Notes: a model not told the origin generated them from the sequence alone. Positions 34,603-44,289 are shown, numbered from the stretch's first letter. The stretch is 64,000 nucleotides of DNA from Bacillota bacterium (GCA_023407575.1 JAEYLX010000075.1:496001-560000), one strand, 5' to 3'. A program made the numbers and translations.

Positions 34603-35532
34603 ATGAAGAAATTTAAACATATGATTATTTTCTGCTTTGTTACTGTCTTTATCCTGACCGGGTGCCAGAAAGCTGAACCGAGTAATACCGCAGATACCTT
34701 AAATATTGTGGCAACCACAACCATGCTGGCAGATCTTGCAAAAATCGTAGGCGGGGAACATGTTACCGTAAATGGACTTATGGGACCCGGTATTGATCCC
34801 CATCTGTACCAGGCAAGTGCAGGGGATGTTACTCTAATGCAAAATGCAGATGTTGTTGTATATAACGGTCTGCACCTGGAAGGTAAAATGGGAGAAATAT
34901 TTGAATCCCTAGCGGACCTTGGAAGTACCGTAATCTGTATTGAGGACGGACTAAAGGAAGAGGATTTGTTATCCTGGGAGAGCGATACCTCCATACATGA
35001 CCCTCATATCTGGTTCGATGTTACACTTTGGAAGAAAGCAGCTAAGATTGTTGCTGCAAAACTTTCTGAAGCAGACTCTACACATACGACAGATTACACC
35101 AATAACCTTGAAGCTTATTTGAAGGAACTTGAAGACCTGGATACATACATTAAAAATAGAGTAAATGAAATACCTGTGGATCAAAGAGTTCTCGTAACTG
35201 CCCATGATGCCTTTAATTATTTTGGCAAAGCTTACGATTTTGAAGTTAAAGGATTACAGGGCATCAGTACGGATGCTGAAGCTGGAACTGCCGATGTTAG
35301 CAGTCTGGCTGATTTTATAACACAACGTCAGATTAAAGCCATCTTTGTAGAATCCTCTGTTCCGCCTAAAACCATTGAAGCCCTGCAAGCAGCAGTCAAA
35401 GCAAAAGGTTTTGATGTAAGTATTGGAGGAGAACTATATTCAGATTCTCTCGGTGGTAAAGACTCTGGTGCAGATACCTATCTGCTTACCGTGAAAGCAA
35501 ATATTGATACTATTGTTGAAGCATTAAAATAG
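34603..35532 (+). CDS. Metal ABC transporter binding lipoprotein (TroA/ZnuA family)
   Basis: A 309-residue lipoprotein with lipobox LTGC (C21) and the cluster-9 fold. Ligands read H67 (DPHLY), H135 (DPHIW), H201 (TAHDAF) and D281 (SDSLG): a His3-Asp set as in TroA, rather than the His2-Glu-Asp set of PsaA/MntC. Mn or Zn are both possible. ATG 34603 follows GGAGG; an in-frame start upstream lies within the regulator gene. It is the second gene of the regulator-transporter operon. Confidence 0.92.
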   Translation: MKKFKHMIIFCFVTVFILTGCQKAEPSNTADTLNIVATTTMLADLAKIVGGEHVTVNGLMGPGIDPHLYQASAGDVTLMQNADVVVYNGLHLEGKMGEIFESLADLGSTVICIEDGLKEEDLLSWESDTSIHDPHIWFDVTLWKKAAKIVAAKLSEADSTHTTDYTNNLEAYLKELEDLDTYIKNRVNEIPVDQRVLVTAHDAFNYFGKAYDFEVKGLQGISTDAEAGTADVSSLADFITQRQIKAIFVESSVPPKTIEALQAAVKAKGFDVSIGGELYSDSLGGKDSGADTYLLTVKANIDTIVEALK

Positions 35533-35551
35533 AAATTACAGGAGGTTCTAT

Positions 35552-36313
35552 ATGGAAGCAAATAAATCAGATTATGCAGTTAGAATAGAGGATTTAACCG
35601 TTGCATATGATGCCAAACCTGTACTATGGGATATCGATTTAGATATCCCGCAGGGAAAATTAATGGCAGTCATTGGTCCCAATGGTGCAGGAAAGACTAC
35701 CCTTTTAAAAGCAATGTTAGGTCTTTTGGTACCAGTTACAGGTACCGTAACAATTTTTCAGGAAACCCTTTCCAGCTTACGTAAATTAAGAAACAAAGTA
35801 GCTTACGTTCCACAAAGTGGAAGCGTAGACTGGGATTTCCCTGCAACGGTATTAGACATTGTACTTATGGGTTGCTATGGTAGACTGGGTTTAATTAAAC
35901 GTCCTGGTAAAAAGGATAGAGATGCAGCACTACAAAGTCTTAAAAAAGTTGGCATGGAAAATTACGCCTCACGTCAAATAAGTCAGTTATCCGGTGGTCA
36001 GCAACAAAGGGTCTTTTTGGCAAGAGCGTTAATGCAGACTGCTGACATCTACTTTATGGATGAACCCTTTAAGGGCGTGGATGTTCAGACAGAGAAAGCC
36101 ATTGTTGTCCTATTGAAGGAACTAAAGGACGCTGGTAAAACCGTTGTTGTAGTTCATCATGATTTACAGACGGTGCCAGAATATTTTGATTGGGTTACAT
36201 TAATTAATATTAAGGTAATTGCATCAGGACCAGTAGAAGATGTATTCCATGAGCAGAACTTGAAAATGGCTTATCGCAGTACGGGCAATTTATTAAAAAG
36301 TGCTACGGTCTAG
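35552..36313 (+). CDS. Metal ABC transporter ATPase (TroB-like)
   Basis: A 253-residue ATP-binding subunit with Walker A IGPNGAGKTT, signature LSGGQQQRVFLARAL, Walker B IYFMDEPFKGVD and switch His VVHHD. QSGSVDWDFP and DIVLMGCYGRLG after Walker A are typical of Mn/Zn ATPases of the TroB/MntB type. AGGAGG precedes the ATG. It sits 19 bases after the binding-protein gene. Confidence 0.95.
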   Translation: MEANKSDYAVRIEDLTVAYDAKPVLWDIDLDIPQGKLMAVIGPNGAGKTTLLKAMLGLLVPVTGTVTIFQETLSSLRKLRNKVAYVPQSGSVDWDFPATVLDIVLMGCYGRLGLIKRPGKKDRDAALQSLKKVGMENYASRQISQLSGGQQQRVFLARALMQTADIYFMDEPFKGVDVQTEKAIVVLLKELKDAGKTVVVVHHDLQTVPEYFDWVTLINIKVIASGPVEDVFHEQNLKMAYRSTGNLLKSATV

Positions 36314-36324
36314 GGGGTGATACT

Positions 36325-37248
36325 ATGGAAAATCTACTTCATCTTTTACAAGACTATACCTTTCAGACAGTAGCCCTGGGCTCTGCTATTCTGGGATTAA
36401 TCAGTGGAATTCTAGGCAGCTTTGCAGTGCTGCGTAAACAGAGTCTTCTCGGTGACGGGGTATCCCATGCAGCACTTCCCGGTGTGGTATTGGCCTTTGT
36501 CTTAACCGGTTCCAAGAATACGGAAGTACTTCTTCTTGGCGCACTACTAGTTGGACTTTTAGCAACGTTATTTATCATTAGTATTGTTAAACATACACGT
36601 ATTAAGTTTGACAGTGCACTTGCCTTGGTTATGTCTGTATTTTTTGGTGCTGGGCTCGTACTTCTAACCTTTGTTCAGAAAATCCCCAACTCTAATCAGG
36701 CTGGCTTAAAACGATTCATCTTCGGGCAGGCATCTACCCTACTCCTTAGAGATGTATATTTTATGGTAATTTGCGGTGCGATATTGCTTACACTCGTTCT
36801 TCTATTTTGGAAAGAATTTAAGCTTTTTATCTTTGACTCAGAATACGCCAGAACCTTAGGCTTTCCGGCTCATAAGCTTAATTTACTCTTATCCTTTATG
36901 ATTGTTATGGCTATTATTATTGGTTTACAGACAGTAGGTGTTATCCTTATGAGCGCAATGTTAATCGCGCCGGCTGTAGCCGCAAGGCAATGGACGAATC
37001 GGTTCTGGGTGATGGTGGTGCTCTCCGCCTTATTCGGAGCGCTGTCAGGGGTAATAGGGACTGCTGCCAGTTCCCTTACCACAAAACTACCCACTGGACC
37101 TTCCATCGTTGTCTTTATCAGCTTAATTGTTATATTCAGTGTACTATTTGCACCAGGAAGGGGTATTATTCAAAAAGTTATACACAGAAGGAACCTAAAA
37201 CTGCTTATCCACAAGGAAGGAGGTGAGCCAAATGTCCCCACAGTTTGA
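36325..37248 (+). CDS. Metal ABC transporter permease (TroC-like)
   Basis: A 307-residue cluster-9 permease with about eight membrane helices. Family motifs are FAVLRKQSLLGDGVSHAALPGV near the N-terminus and ALVMSVFFGAGLVLL in the middle. It overlaps the next permease gene by 17 bases, suggesting a heterodimeric channel made in fixed ratio. Confidence 0.94.
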   Translation: MENLLHLLQDYTFQTVALGSAILGLISGILGSFAVLRKQSLLGDGVSHAALPGVVLAFVLTGSKNTEVLLLGALLVGLLATLFIISIVKHTRIKFDSALALVMSVFFGAGLVLLTFVQKIPNSNQAGLKRFIFGQASTLLLRDVYFMVICGAILLTLVLLFWKEFKLFIFDSEYARTLGFPAHKLNLLLSFMIVMAIIIGLQTVGVILMSAMLIAPAVAARQWTNRFWVMVVLSALFGALSGVIGTAASSLTTKLPTGPSIVVFISLIVIFSVLFAPGRGIIQKVIHRRNLKLLIHKEGGEPNVPTV

Positions 37249-38350
37249 AATTCAATTAATTGCTGTTATTGTTGCTATAGCCTGTTCTCTGCCGGGTGTA
37301 TTCCTGGTATTGCGAAAAATGTCAATGATGTCAGACTCTATTACCCATACTATACTTTTAGGAATCGTCCTTGCTTTCTTCCTAACGCATGATTTAGCCT
37401 CTCCTCTTCTGATTGTTGGTGCTGCTTTGGTGGGTCTGGCTACGGTATGGCTCACAGAAACCCTAAATCGTACAAAGCTTCTTTCAGAAGATGCGGCAAT
37501 TGGAATTGTATTCCCATTTTTGTTTTCTATCGCAATTATTTTAATTACCAGATATGCCGGCTCCGTCCATCTTGATACAGATTCTGTCCTACTTGGGGAA
37601 CTTGCTTTTGCTCCATTTAATCGATTGGTAGTATTCGGTCATGATATCGGTGCTAAAGCTATCTACAGTACTTTTGCTTTGTTAGTTATTAATCTTGTAT
37701 TTATAATTACCTTCTTTAAAGAATTAAAAATAGTAACCTTTGACCCTATGCTGGCTACCGTTCTTGGCTTCTCTCCAACCCTTATTCATTATGGGCTAAT
37801 GATGTTGGTTTCAATGACAACAGTAGGGGCTTTTGAAGCCGTTGGATCTGTACTTGTAGTTGCCTTTATGATTGGTCCCCCTGTTACTTCCTATCTGCTC
37901 ACAGATAACTTAAAGCATATGCTAATTCTAAGTGGTATCATAGGGGCTGTGAACGGTGTCTTGGGATTTTTATTTGCTCTCACACTGGATGTTTCCATAT
38001 CCGGAAGTATGGCCGTCATGACAGGCATCATATTCTTCATTGTATTTATTACTGCACCTAAGAGAGGATTTCTAAGTTCCTTAAGAAGACGAAGCAGACA
38101 AAAATTGGATTTCAGTAAAAAAACTCTGCTTTTCCATTTATATAATCACGAAGGAAATCTAGAAGAAGCAAAAGAAGCCTGTGTTCCCATATTATCAAAT
38201 CACTTTCACTGGGATAGGACTTTTACAGATAAAATTGTCAAACTGCTGTTAAAGGAAGGGAATATTCTCCTCAATGAGGAGTACATTAAGCTGACGGATC
38301 AGGGACGGTCTGTAAGTATAGCAGAATATAATGCTCTGTTTACGAATTAA
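37232..38350 (+). CDS. Metal ABC transporter permease (TroD-like) with winged-helix-like tail
   Basis: A 372-residue second permease. Residues 1-280 have the usual helices (PGVFLVLRKMSMMSDSITHTI and SEDAAIGIVFPFLFS). The remaining ~85 residues are soluble: KTLLFHLYNHEGNLEEAK, then FTDKIVKLLLKEGNILLNEEYIKLTDQG resembles the wing of a DtxR-like HTH. Such tails are known in some TroD/MntD proteins; the role is unclear. ATG 37232 follows GGAGG by eight bases; the GTG at 37223 overlaps that site. Confidence 0.92.
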   Translation: MSPQFEIQLIAVIVAIACSLPGVFLVLRKMSMMSDSITHTILLGIVLAFFLTHDLASPLLIVGAALVGLATVWLTETLNRTKLLSEDAAIGIVFPFLFSIAIILITRYAGSVHLDTDSVLLGELAFAPFNRLVVFGHDIGAKAIYSTFALLVINLVFIITFFKELKIVTFDPMLATVLGFSPTLIHYGLMMLVSMTTVGAFEAVGSVLVVAFMIGPPVTSYLLTDNLKHMLILSGIIGAVNGVLGFLFALTLDVSISGSMAVMTGIIFFIVFITAPKRGFLSSLRRRSRQKLDFSKKTLLFHLYNHEGNLEEAKEACVPILSNHFHWDRTFTDKIVKLLLKEGNILLNEEYIKLTDQGRSVSIAEYNALFTN

Positions 38351-38406
38351 TCTTTCTATAAACCATCGTGCTGGCAAGTAAATACAACCAAAGAAGGGGT
38401 AAAAAT

Positions 38407-39387
38407 ATGCTGCAAATTCAATATGAAAATAAAGAGTGGGCACCTTCCCAATTCAGTCTTCATCTGGATAATAAAATAAATGATTACACTCCTGATAACC
38501 GTATTGTTTTACCAAATGCTATTGGAACAGGTAATATCAAAATGTCCCAAGTCAATGAAGGCATTTTCATTGGGGAGTCAGCTTTTGTTTTTCACAAATC
38601 CTATCAGCTTGTAGAAAGCTATAGAAAATCTCCATCTTTTCAGCTATGTTTTTGCTTAGAAGGTCAAGCCTCCTGGCAATACTTAGAAAGCTCCACAAAG
38701 GAGTTATCCCTCCAAACCGGTCAGGTATGTGCCCAGTATGGACAGCAAAAGGAAAGTATCAGCCAGTTTTTTGCAGGCCAGCACTGTAAAAGCTTTACCA
38801 TTCTGTTAGAACATAGTAGATTTATAAAAATGCTGGAAGGTTATCTTAATAACCTCTGCCTAGGGAATAAAATACCTGTCCTGTCCTCCAATACAAGTAC
38901 CGTTTCTCCAGAACTTTTTCAAATAATAAAGCAGATGACGGAATGTAGAGTTAACGACAACTTACGCCCTCTTTATATGGAGGGAAAGATAATGGAGTTA
39001 TTAGCTGTTTATCTAAATGAGCTGTTTTACCAAAAAAGTGATGCACTCCCCACATCGATAACACACGAGGATTACCTTCAGCTTAAACTTGCTAAGAAAT
39101 TAATTGAAGAGAATGTGGGAAAATCATTTACGATAGCAAACCTTGCACGAGAAATCTATTTAAATGAATATAAGCTAAAATCCGGTTTTAAACATTGCTT
39201 TGGATATACCGTCTATGGCTATGTTGTTCACGTAAAAATGGAAGCTGCACATAAACTGCTCCTTACGGGTCGTTACAAAGTAAAGGATGTCGCCTGGCGG
39301 GTAGGTTATTCCAATATCAGCCACTTCATTACAGCCTATAAACGCAAATATGGGATTACTCCAAAAGAAGCTTCCCATCCTATCTAA
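38407..39387 (+). CDS. AraC-family transcriptional regulator
   Basis: A 326-residue regulator with an N-terminal cupin-like ligand domain (1-215) and a C-terminal double HTH: SFTIANLAREIYLNEYKLKSGF and VKDVAWRVGYSNISHFITAYK, ending KYGITPKEA. It resembles the PchR/Btr-like subgroup seen near iron and siderophore genes. ATG 38407 follows AAGGGG. It lies 56 bases after the TroD-like gene on the same strand and may be cotranscribed. Confidence 0.88.
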   Translation: MLQIQYENKEWAPSQFSLHLDNKINDYTPDNRIVLPNAIGTGNIKMSQVNEGIFIGESAFVFHKSYQLVESYRKSPSFQLCFCLEGQASWQYLESSTKELSLQTGQVCAQYGQQKESISQFFAGQHCKSFTILLEHSRFIKMLEGYLNNLCLGNKIPVLSSNTSTVSPELFQIIKQMTECRVNDNLRPLYMEGKIMELLAVYLNELFYQKSDALPTSITHEDYLQLKLAKKLIEENVGKSFTIANLAREIYLNEYKLKSGFKHCFGYTVYGYVVHVKMEAAHKLLLTGRYKVKDVAWRVGYSNISHFITAYKRKYGITPKEASHPI

Positions 39388-39399
39388 ACCTGATTTTCT

Positions 39400-39440
39400 C
39401 CCGATTGGAGTATTAAATTCTTCCAATCGGGTTATTTTTT
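39400..39440 (+). terminator. Intrinsic terminator
   Basis: CCCGATTGGA (39400-39409) pairs perfectly with TCCAATCGGG (39422-39431), followed by TTATTTTTT. It closes the metal-transport/AraC unit. Confidence 0.9.
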
Positions 39441-39526
39441 GCTTCATTTATATGCTAGTCTATTTTTAAGTTAACATCTATTATTAAACTCCATGAAACA
39501 AATGGCTATGAAAAGGAGCAAAAAGT

Positions 39527-40288
39527 ATGCAATTTACAATTGGTCATGTTCTGATTAAAACATATAATTTTAGAAAAGCCGCCAGGGATTTCGAACAATT
39601 GGGCTTTCAAGTGACTTATGGTGGGAGCGAACAAAAAGCAACCAATGCAATGATTTATTTTGAGGATGGTTCCTTCCTGGAGCTTTATGATGCCAGTATG
39701 GGCAAGCTGAATAAACTCGTTCCCTTGCTTTTAAAAGTAATATCTCTATTTAACAAGGCTAGGGCAGATCGCCTGCGAAACTATACTTTATCAAAGGAAG
39801 GAATGAATGATTTTGCACTAGACAGCTATCCCAAAGAAGATTATTCCCGCAACATGCTGTTACTGCTGCAACGTGGCTATGCCTGTACCAAAAGCTATCC
39901 TATAAAACGAATTGACGCCGCAGGAAATGCTCTACAATGGGAAATCACTCTTTCTAAGGATTGGAGACTCCCCTTTTTCATGAGCCCTTACCACCCTGAA
40001 CTTAAACAACAGCAAAAGGGTGTAACTCATAAAAACGGAGCCAGCGCAATAAAAAGACTTGTAATAAGTGTAGATGATTATGCTTATTATTCAGCACAAT
40101 ACGATAAAATTCTGGGAAGTGGCAAAGAAACTATAGACGGCTCTTGTTATACCTTGGGGGAATGTGAACTGATATTAAAAAAAGGCTCCTTTACTCGTAT
40201 TGAAGAAGTAGGGTTAAAGGCAAAGACAAACAAACTTCTTTCCACCAATTTAAGTCACGGTGCCAGGATTTATCTTACACAGGAATAA
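39527..40288 (+). CDS. Glyoxalase-fold (VOC-like) protein
   Basis: A 253-residue protein that opens with GHVLIKTYNFRKAARDFEQLGFQVTYGG and FEDGSFLELYDAS, the pattern of glyoxalase-like domains (PF13468 type). A second, diverged half follows (ASAIKRLVISVDDYAYYSAQYDKILGSG). The family includes dioxygenases, lyases and resistance proteins; the substrate is unknown. AAAAGGAGC precedes the ATG. It is bounded by terminators on both sides and looks monocistronic. Confidence 0.75.
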   Translation: MQFTIGHVLIKTYNFRKAARDFEQLGFQVTYGGSEQKATNAMIYFEDGSFLELYDASMGKLNKLVPLLLKVISLFNKARADRLRNYTLSKEGMNDFALDSYPKEDYSRNMLLLLQRGYACTKSYPIKRIDAAGNALQWEITLSKDWRLPFFMSPYHPELKQQQKGVTHKNGASAIKRLVISVDDYAYYSAQYDKILGSGKETIDGSCYTLGECELILKKGSFTRIEEVGLKAKTNKLLSTNLSHGARIYLTQE

Positions 40289-40326
40289 ATACAAATATCA
40301 TATATTAATTCAGCTCGTTTATAACG

Positions 40327-40367
40327 GACAGCAAAACCATAACACTTTGGGTTTGCTGTCTGTTTTT
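40327..40367 (+). terminator. Intrinsic terminator
   Basis: GACAGCAAA-ACC pairs with GG-TTTGCTGTC (arms about 40327-40338 and 40349-40360), followed by TGTTTTTG. Confidence 0.85.
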
Positions 40368-40423
40368 GTTCGCATTTTAAAATATGGAATAGAACAAAGC
40401 CTTAGAAAATCAAAGAAAGTATA

Positions 40424-40452
40424 TTGACATTCCAAAATCCTGGGGGTACAAT
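40424..40452 (+). promoter_or_regulatory. Sigma-A promoter of the marR-suf operon
   Basis: A perfect TTGACA (40424-40429), a 17-base spacer, and TACAAT (40447-40452). It lies about 80 bases before the MarR-type start codon. Confidence 0.8.
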
Positions 40453-40460
40453 CAAAATGA

Positions 40461-40473
40461 TTTAGCTGCTAAA
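40461..40473. promoter_or_regulatory. Operator candidate at the suf promoter
   Basis: TTTAGC-T-GCTAAA is a perfect 13-bp palindrome eight bases after the -10 element, overlapping the likely start of transcription. A repressor bound here would block the operon; the MarR-type protein encoded next is the natural candidate. Confidence 0.6.
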
Positions 40474-40530
40474 CAAAAACGCGAAATGTTGCTGTACTGC
40501 ATATCGTAACTATATAAAAGGATGGATCTA

Positions 40531-41070
40531 ATGATGTATTGCAAAGTGACAGAGCAGATATTTGGAATTACTCGTCTTCTGGAGGACGAAAAAAAGAAAC
40601 CCAAGGACTATGGCAACGGAGTTTTACTCTATCATGCCGAGGTTCAATTATTAGATACCATAGCACGCTATCCTTCTGATAATGTTAGTGCCCTCTCCGA
40701 GCGACTGGGGATTACAAAGGGTGCTGTAACACAAATGGTTGAGAAGCTCCGCCAAAAGGAATTAATTGAGACGATAAAACGTGAGGATAATAAAAAGGAA
40801 AAGTACTTTTGCCTGACGAATAAAGGTCAAATATCAATTCAGGGCCACCAGCAGCTTCATCAACAAGCCAATACCAGTTTATGTGAATTCGTTTCAACAC
40901 TGAATCCCAGTGAAGCAGATGCTGTTTTTCGCTTTTTGGAGCATTTAAAGTTATGTGTCCCCTTTTGTGAATTTCAGTGTACCTGTAAACAGGATGACGT
41001 TAAAGATAAGGAGGAAAATCATGACGAATCAAACATTATTGAATGTGCAAGGGCTACACGCCGCGCTTGA
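40531..41070 (+). CDS. MarR-family regulator with C-terminal Cys cluster
   Basis: A 179-residue MarR-type regulator. The winged HTH spans about residues 45-100 (NVSALSERLGITKGAVTQMVEKL, then a basic wing). After the last helix comes CVPFCEFQCTC, four cysteines spaced C-x3-C-x3-C-x-C, followed by a charged tail. This could hold an Fe-S cluster or metal. It is the first gene of the suf operon, and its end overlaps the start of sufC by 50 bases. ATG 40531 lies nine bases after AAAAGG; ATG 40522 and 40534 are alternatives. By position it may sense Fe-S status. Confidence 0.82.
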   Translation: MMYCKVTEQIFGITRLLEDEKKKPKDYGNGVLLYHAEVQLLDTIARYPSDNVSALSERLGITKGAVTQMVEKLRQKELIETIKREDNKKEKYFCLTNKGQISIQGHQQLHQQANTSLCEFVSTLNPSEADAVFRFLEHLKLCVPFCEFQCTCKQDDVKDKEENHDESNIIECARATRRA

Positions 41071-41764
41071 ATCCGGAGAAGAGATTCTGCGAGGTGTGGA
41101 CTTAACGATACAAAAGGGAGAAGTTCATGTCATTATGGGACCAAACGGTTCGGGTAAATCAACCCTTGCCAATACCATTATGGGCAATCCTGTTTATCAG
41201 GTAACCGGAGGTCAAATTGAATTTGATGGAGAAGACATTACCGAAGCCAGGGCTGATGTCAGAGCTAAAAAAGGGATATTTATGGCATTTCAAGCTCCTG
41301 AGGAAATCGATGGTATTACTGTAACTGACTTTATTAAGACCGCTCAGGTTGCCAAACAGCAAAAGCCAATAAAGTTTCTACAATTCAAAAGTCAAATGAA
41401 GGAAGCATTAGAAACCCTTCAATTAGATAATTCCTATGCTAACAGATACTTAAATGTTGGCTTTTCCGGCGGTGAAAAGAAGAAAAGTGAAATCCTACAG
41501 CTGCTAACGCTGCAACCAAAACTGGCAATCCTCGATGAAACTGATTCCGGGCTAGATGTAGATGCAGTACGTGTGGTTACCAAAGGTATCTTAAACTATA
41601 AAAATGATGATAATGCCTTACTGATTATCTCCCACAGTCCCAGACTGCTAGAAAATCTCCCTGTAGATTATGTACACATACTCTCTAACGGTAAATTTGT
41701 CAGCCTGGGAAAACGTGATTTGATTGATGAAATCAATACCCACGGCTTTGCCCGCTTTATTTAG
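41021..41764 (+). CDS. sufC: SufC, Fe-S assembly ATPase
   Basis: A 247-residue ABC-type ATPase that works with SufB and SufD in the scaffold complex in the cytosol. Walker A is MGPNGSGKST, signature FSGGEKKKSEILQLL (the SufC-specific form) and Walker B LAILDETDSGLDVDAV. AAGGAGG precedes the ATG. It overlaps the end of the MarR-type gene by 50 bases and is followed by sufB after 35 bases. Confidence 0.97.
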   Translation: MTNQTLLNVQGLHAALESGEEILRGVDLTIQKGEVHVIMGPNGSGKSTLANTIMGNPVYQVTGGQIEFDGEDITEARADVRAKKGIFMAFQAPEEIDGITVTDFIKTAQVAKQQKPIKFLQFKSQMKEALETLQLDNSYANRYLNVGFSGGEKKKSEILQLLTLQPKLAILDETDSGLDVDAVRVVTKGILNYKNDDNALLIISHSPRLLENLPVDYVHILSNGKFVSLGKRDLIDEINTHGFARFI

Positions 41765-41799
41765 CGGCTTCTTTCAGTAATTTTGTAATGGAGGTAAAT

Positions 41800-43206
41800 A
41801 TGGAAAGAAAAAAGACACAACTTGAAGAAATAGAAAGAGGCATTTATGACATCCGTGATACCTCTCACGACAGCGAACAGGTATCTCCCGGCTTAACAGA
41901 AAGCATCGTTCGTGAAATATCGGCTCGTCAGAAGGAACCTGATTGGATGCTTCAATTACGCCTTAGAAGTTTTGAACTTTTTAACCAATTGGAGATGCCC
42001 ACCTGGGGACCATCTCTGCATGAACTTGATATGGATCAAATCGTTACTTATGTTCGACCGGATACCCAGATGACGGATGATTGGCGAAAGCTACCGGATG
42101 ATATCAGTGCTACCTTCGATCGTCTGGGAATTCCCAAAGCAGAGCAGGAATCCCTTGCCGGCGTAGGTGCCCAGTATGATTCGGAAGTGGTATATCACAA
42201 TATGAAAGAACAAATGAAGGATTTGGGTGTTATTTATACAGATATGGCTACCGCTTTACGGGAACATGAGGATATCGTAAAGCAGTATTTTATGAAACAG
42301 CTGCCTCCAAAAGAACACAAGTTTATGGCTCTTCATGGAGCGGTGTGGTCAGGTGGTTCTTTTGTTTATATACCAGAAGGTGTTACAGTGGATATGCCCC
42401 TGCAATCTTATTTTCGTTTGAATGCTCCTGGAGCGGGTCAATTTGAACATACGTTGATTATATGTGAAAAAGGATCTAAGCTTCATTTTATTGAGGGTTG
42501 TTCCGCACCAAAATACAATGTGCTAAATCTTCACGCAGGTGGTGTTGAACTATATGTGGGAGAAAATGCAACCCTCAGATACTCTACCATCGAAAATTGG
42601 TCTAAGAATATGTTAAATTTAAATACTAAGCGTGCTACTGTTGAGAAGAATGGCTCTATTGAATGGGTCTCCGGCACCTTTGGTTCTCACATCACCATGC
42701 TCTACCCCAGCAGTATTTTAAAGGGAGAGAATGCCCGAAGTGAGTATATTGGGGTAAGCTTTGCCAGCCAGGGACAAATCTTAGATACCGGTACCAAGGT
42801 AATCCACGCTGCACCTAACACTTCCTCTACCATGTCTTCCAAGTCTATCTCCAAGGATGGTGGAATCACCACTACTCGTACTTCCGTGAAGGTTCTACCT
42901 GCTGCTAAGAATTCGAAATCAAGTGTTATTTGTGAGGCACTTATGCTGGATAATCTCTCCCGTTCCGATACGATTCCTAGTATGGATATCCGAAATGACG
43001 AGGTGGATATCGGACACGAGGCTAAAATTGGACGTATCAGTGAAGGTTCCATCTTCTATCTGATGAGCCGTGGTTTAAGTGAGGAAGAAGCAAAAGCATT
43101 GATCGTGCGCGGATTCGTTGAACCGTTGACAAAGGAGCTGCCACTGGAATATGCCGTTGAAATGAACCGACTCATCGGGTTGGAGCTGGAAGGAACCATA
43201 GGTTAG
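41800..43206 (+). CDS. sufB: SufB, Fe-S scaffold subunit
   Basis: A 468-residue scaffold protein, the usual length, in which a new Fe-S cluster is built with SufC and SufD. Diagnostic segments are MALHGAVWSGGSFVYIPEGV, LHFIEGCSAPKYN, SVICEALMLDNLSRSDTIP and HEAKIGRISEGSIFYLMSRG, the last with the SufB/D family C-terminal core. ATG 41800 follows GGAGGT; an ATG four codons earlier overlaps that site. Confidence 0.97.
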   Translation: MERKKTQLEEIERGIYDIRDTSHDSEQVSPGLTESIVREISARQKEPDWMLQLRLRSFELFNQLEMPTWGPSLHELDMDQIVTYVRPDTQMTDDWRKLPDDISATFDRLGIPKAEQESLAGVGAQYDSEVVYHNMKEQMKDLGVIYTDMATALREHEDIVKQYFMKQLPPKEHKFMALHGAVWSGGSFVYIPEGVTVDMPLQSYFRLNAPGAGQFEHTLIICEKGSKLHFIEGCSAPKYNVLNLHAGGVELYVGENATLRYSTIENWSKNMLNLNTKRATVEKNGSIEWVSGTFGSHITMLYPSSILKGENARSEYIGVSFASQGQILDTGTKVIHAAPNTSSTMSSKSISKDGGITTTRTSVKVLPAAKNSKSSVICEALMLDNLSRSDTIPSMDIRNDEVDIGHEAKIGRISEGSIFYLMSRGLSEEEAKALIVRGFVEPLTKELPLEYAVEMNRLIGLELEGTIG

Positions 43207-43218
43207 GGAGGTAATAAT

Positions 43219-44289
43219 ATGAAATTTACAAAGCTTAATGAACTGCAAATACCAACCTGGCGATGGCTTCATCTCAATTCCTCAGAGCTGGAAGTGGAAA
43301 CAGAATTTGACATCCCTTATCAGGGCGGTGTTGTTTCAGCAACAGAATCTAAGATAAAAATTGAACCATATGTAAAGGTACCATTCATCGATAACATACC
43401 CGAGGATGTAAGGCGTATGTCTGAATTTGTGCTTAAGAATAAAAACTATGGACTTACGGTGACCCTTCCTGCCGGAATTAAGATTACCGAACCCATAACA
43501 CTGGAGTTTGTACTGGATGAAGTATCTCCTGTACTCATTGATTTTCTCCACATCAAAGCGGAAGCTGGAAGCAGTGCAGAAATCATTGTCAATTATCGCG
43601 CTACTGGAAAAGGACGTTATTTTCATAATGGCTTTGCCTATGTACAGTCTGCAAAAGATTCCCAGGTGCGTTTAATAAAAGCACAAATGCTGGGTGAAAA
43701 TGACACACATATTGACAACAACGCTGTTCAGGTCGAAGCAAATGGACAGGGTGATTTTATTTTTTGTGAACTGGGCAGTGGTCAGATTAGTGCTGGCTGT
43801 AACGTTGTTCTATCTGGCGCTAAAAGTCGCAGTGAATTGCAATCTCTCTATCTTGGTGATGGGGATCGAAAAATGGATTTTAATTATCGTATTGAACTAC
43901 GTGGCAAAGAAGCGGATGGAAAAATTACTGTAAGAGGTGCTCTTGCCGGTGAGGCAAAAAAGACCTTGAAAAGTAATCTGGATTTTATACGTGGAGCCTC
44001 TGGTTCAAAAGGAAGTGAGGAAGAAACTGTTCTTACCCTAAGCGACCGAGCGGTCAATCTTTCCGTTCCTCTGCTACTTTGCGGTGAAGATAATGTGGAA
44101 GGTTCCCATGCCACCTCCAGCGGTAAACCAAGTGCTTCAAAGCTCTTCTACCTAATGAGCAGAGGATTGTCTGAAAAAGAAGCCAAACGCCTTCTTGTGG
44201 AAGCTTCCTTTACTCCAATTCTTGCTAAGCTTTCCTCAAATGAGCTTAAGGATGCTGTGAATAATCGTATTCGGGAGGTATTAGGTTGA
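43219..44289 (+). CDS. sufD: SufD, Fe-S scaffold subunit
   Basis: A 356-residue SufB paralogue and partner of SufB and SufC. The beta-helix core is followed by the family ending DNVEGSHATSSGKPSASKLFYLMSRGLSEKEAKRLLVEASF, in which the GSHA-type histidine is conserved. GGGAGGT precedes the ATG, and the stop overlaps the start of sufS by four bases. Confidence 0.95.
   Translation: MKFTKLNELQIPTWRWLHLNSSELEVETEFDIPYQGGVVSATESKIKIEPYVKVPFIDNIPEDVRRMSEFVLKNKNYGLTVTLPAGIKITEPITLEFVLDEVSPVLIDFLHIKAEAGSSAEIIVNYRATGKGRYFHNGFAYVQSAKDSQVRLIKAQMLGENDTHIDNNAVQVEANGQGDFIFCELGSGQISAGCNVVLSGAKSRSELQSLYLGDGDRKMDFNYRIELRGKEADGKITVRGALAGEAKKTLKSNLDFIRGASGSKGSEEETVLTLSDRAVNLSVPLLLCGEDNVEGSHATSSGKPSASKLFYLMSRGLSEKEAKRLLVEASFTPILAKLSSNELKDAVNNRIREVLG

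Noticed and set aside
34374..34994. 206-codon minus-strand frame opposite the regulator/TroA-like genes
   Set aside because: Crosses two real genes and their intergenic site; no ribosome site and no domain.
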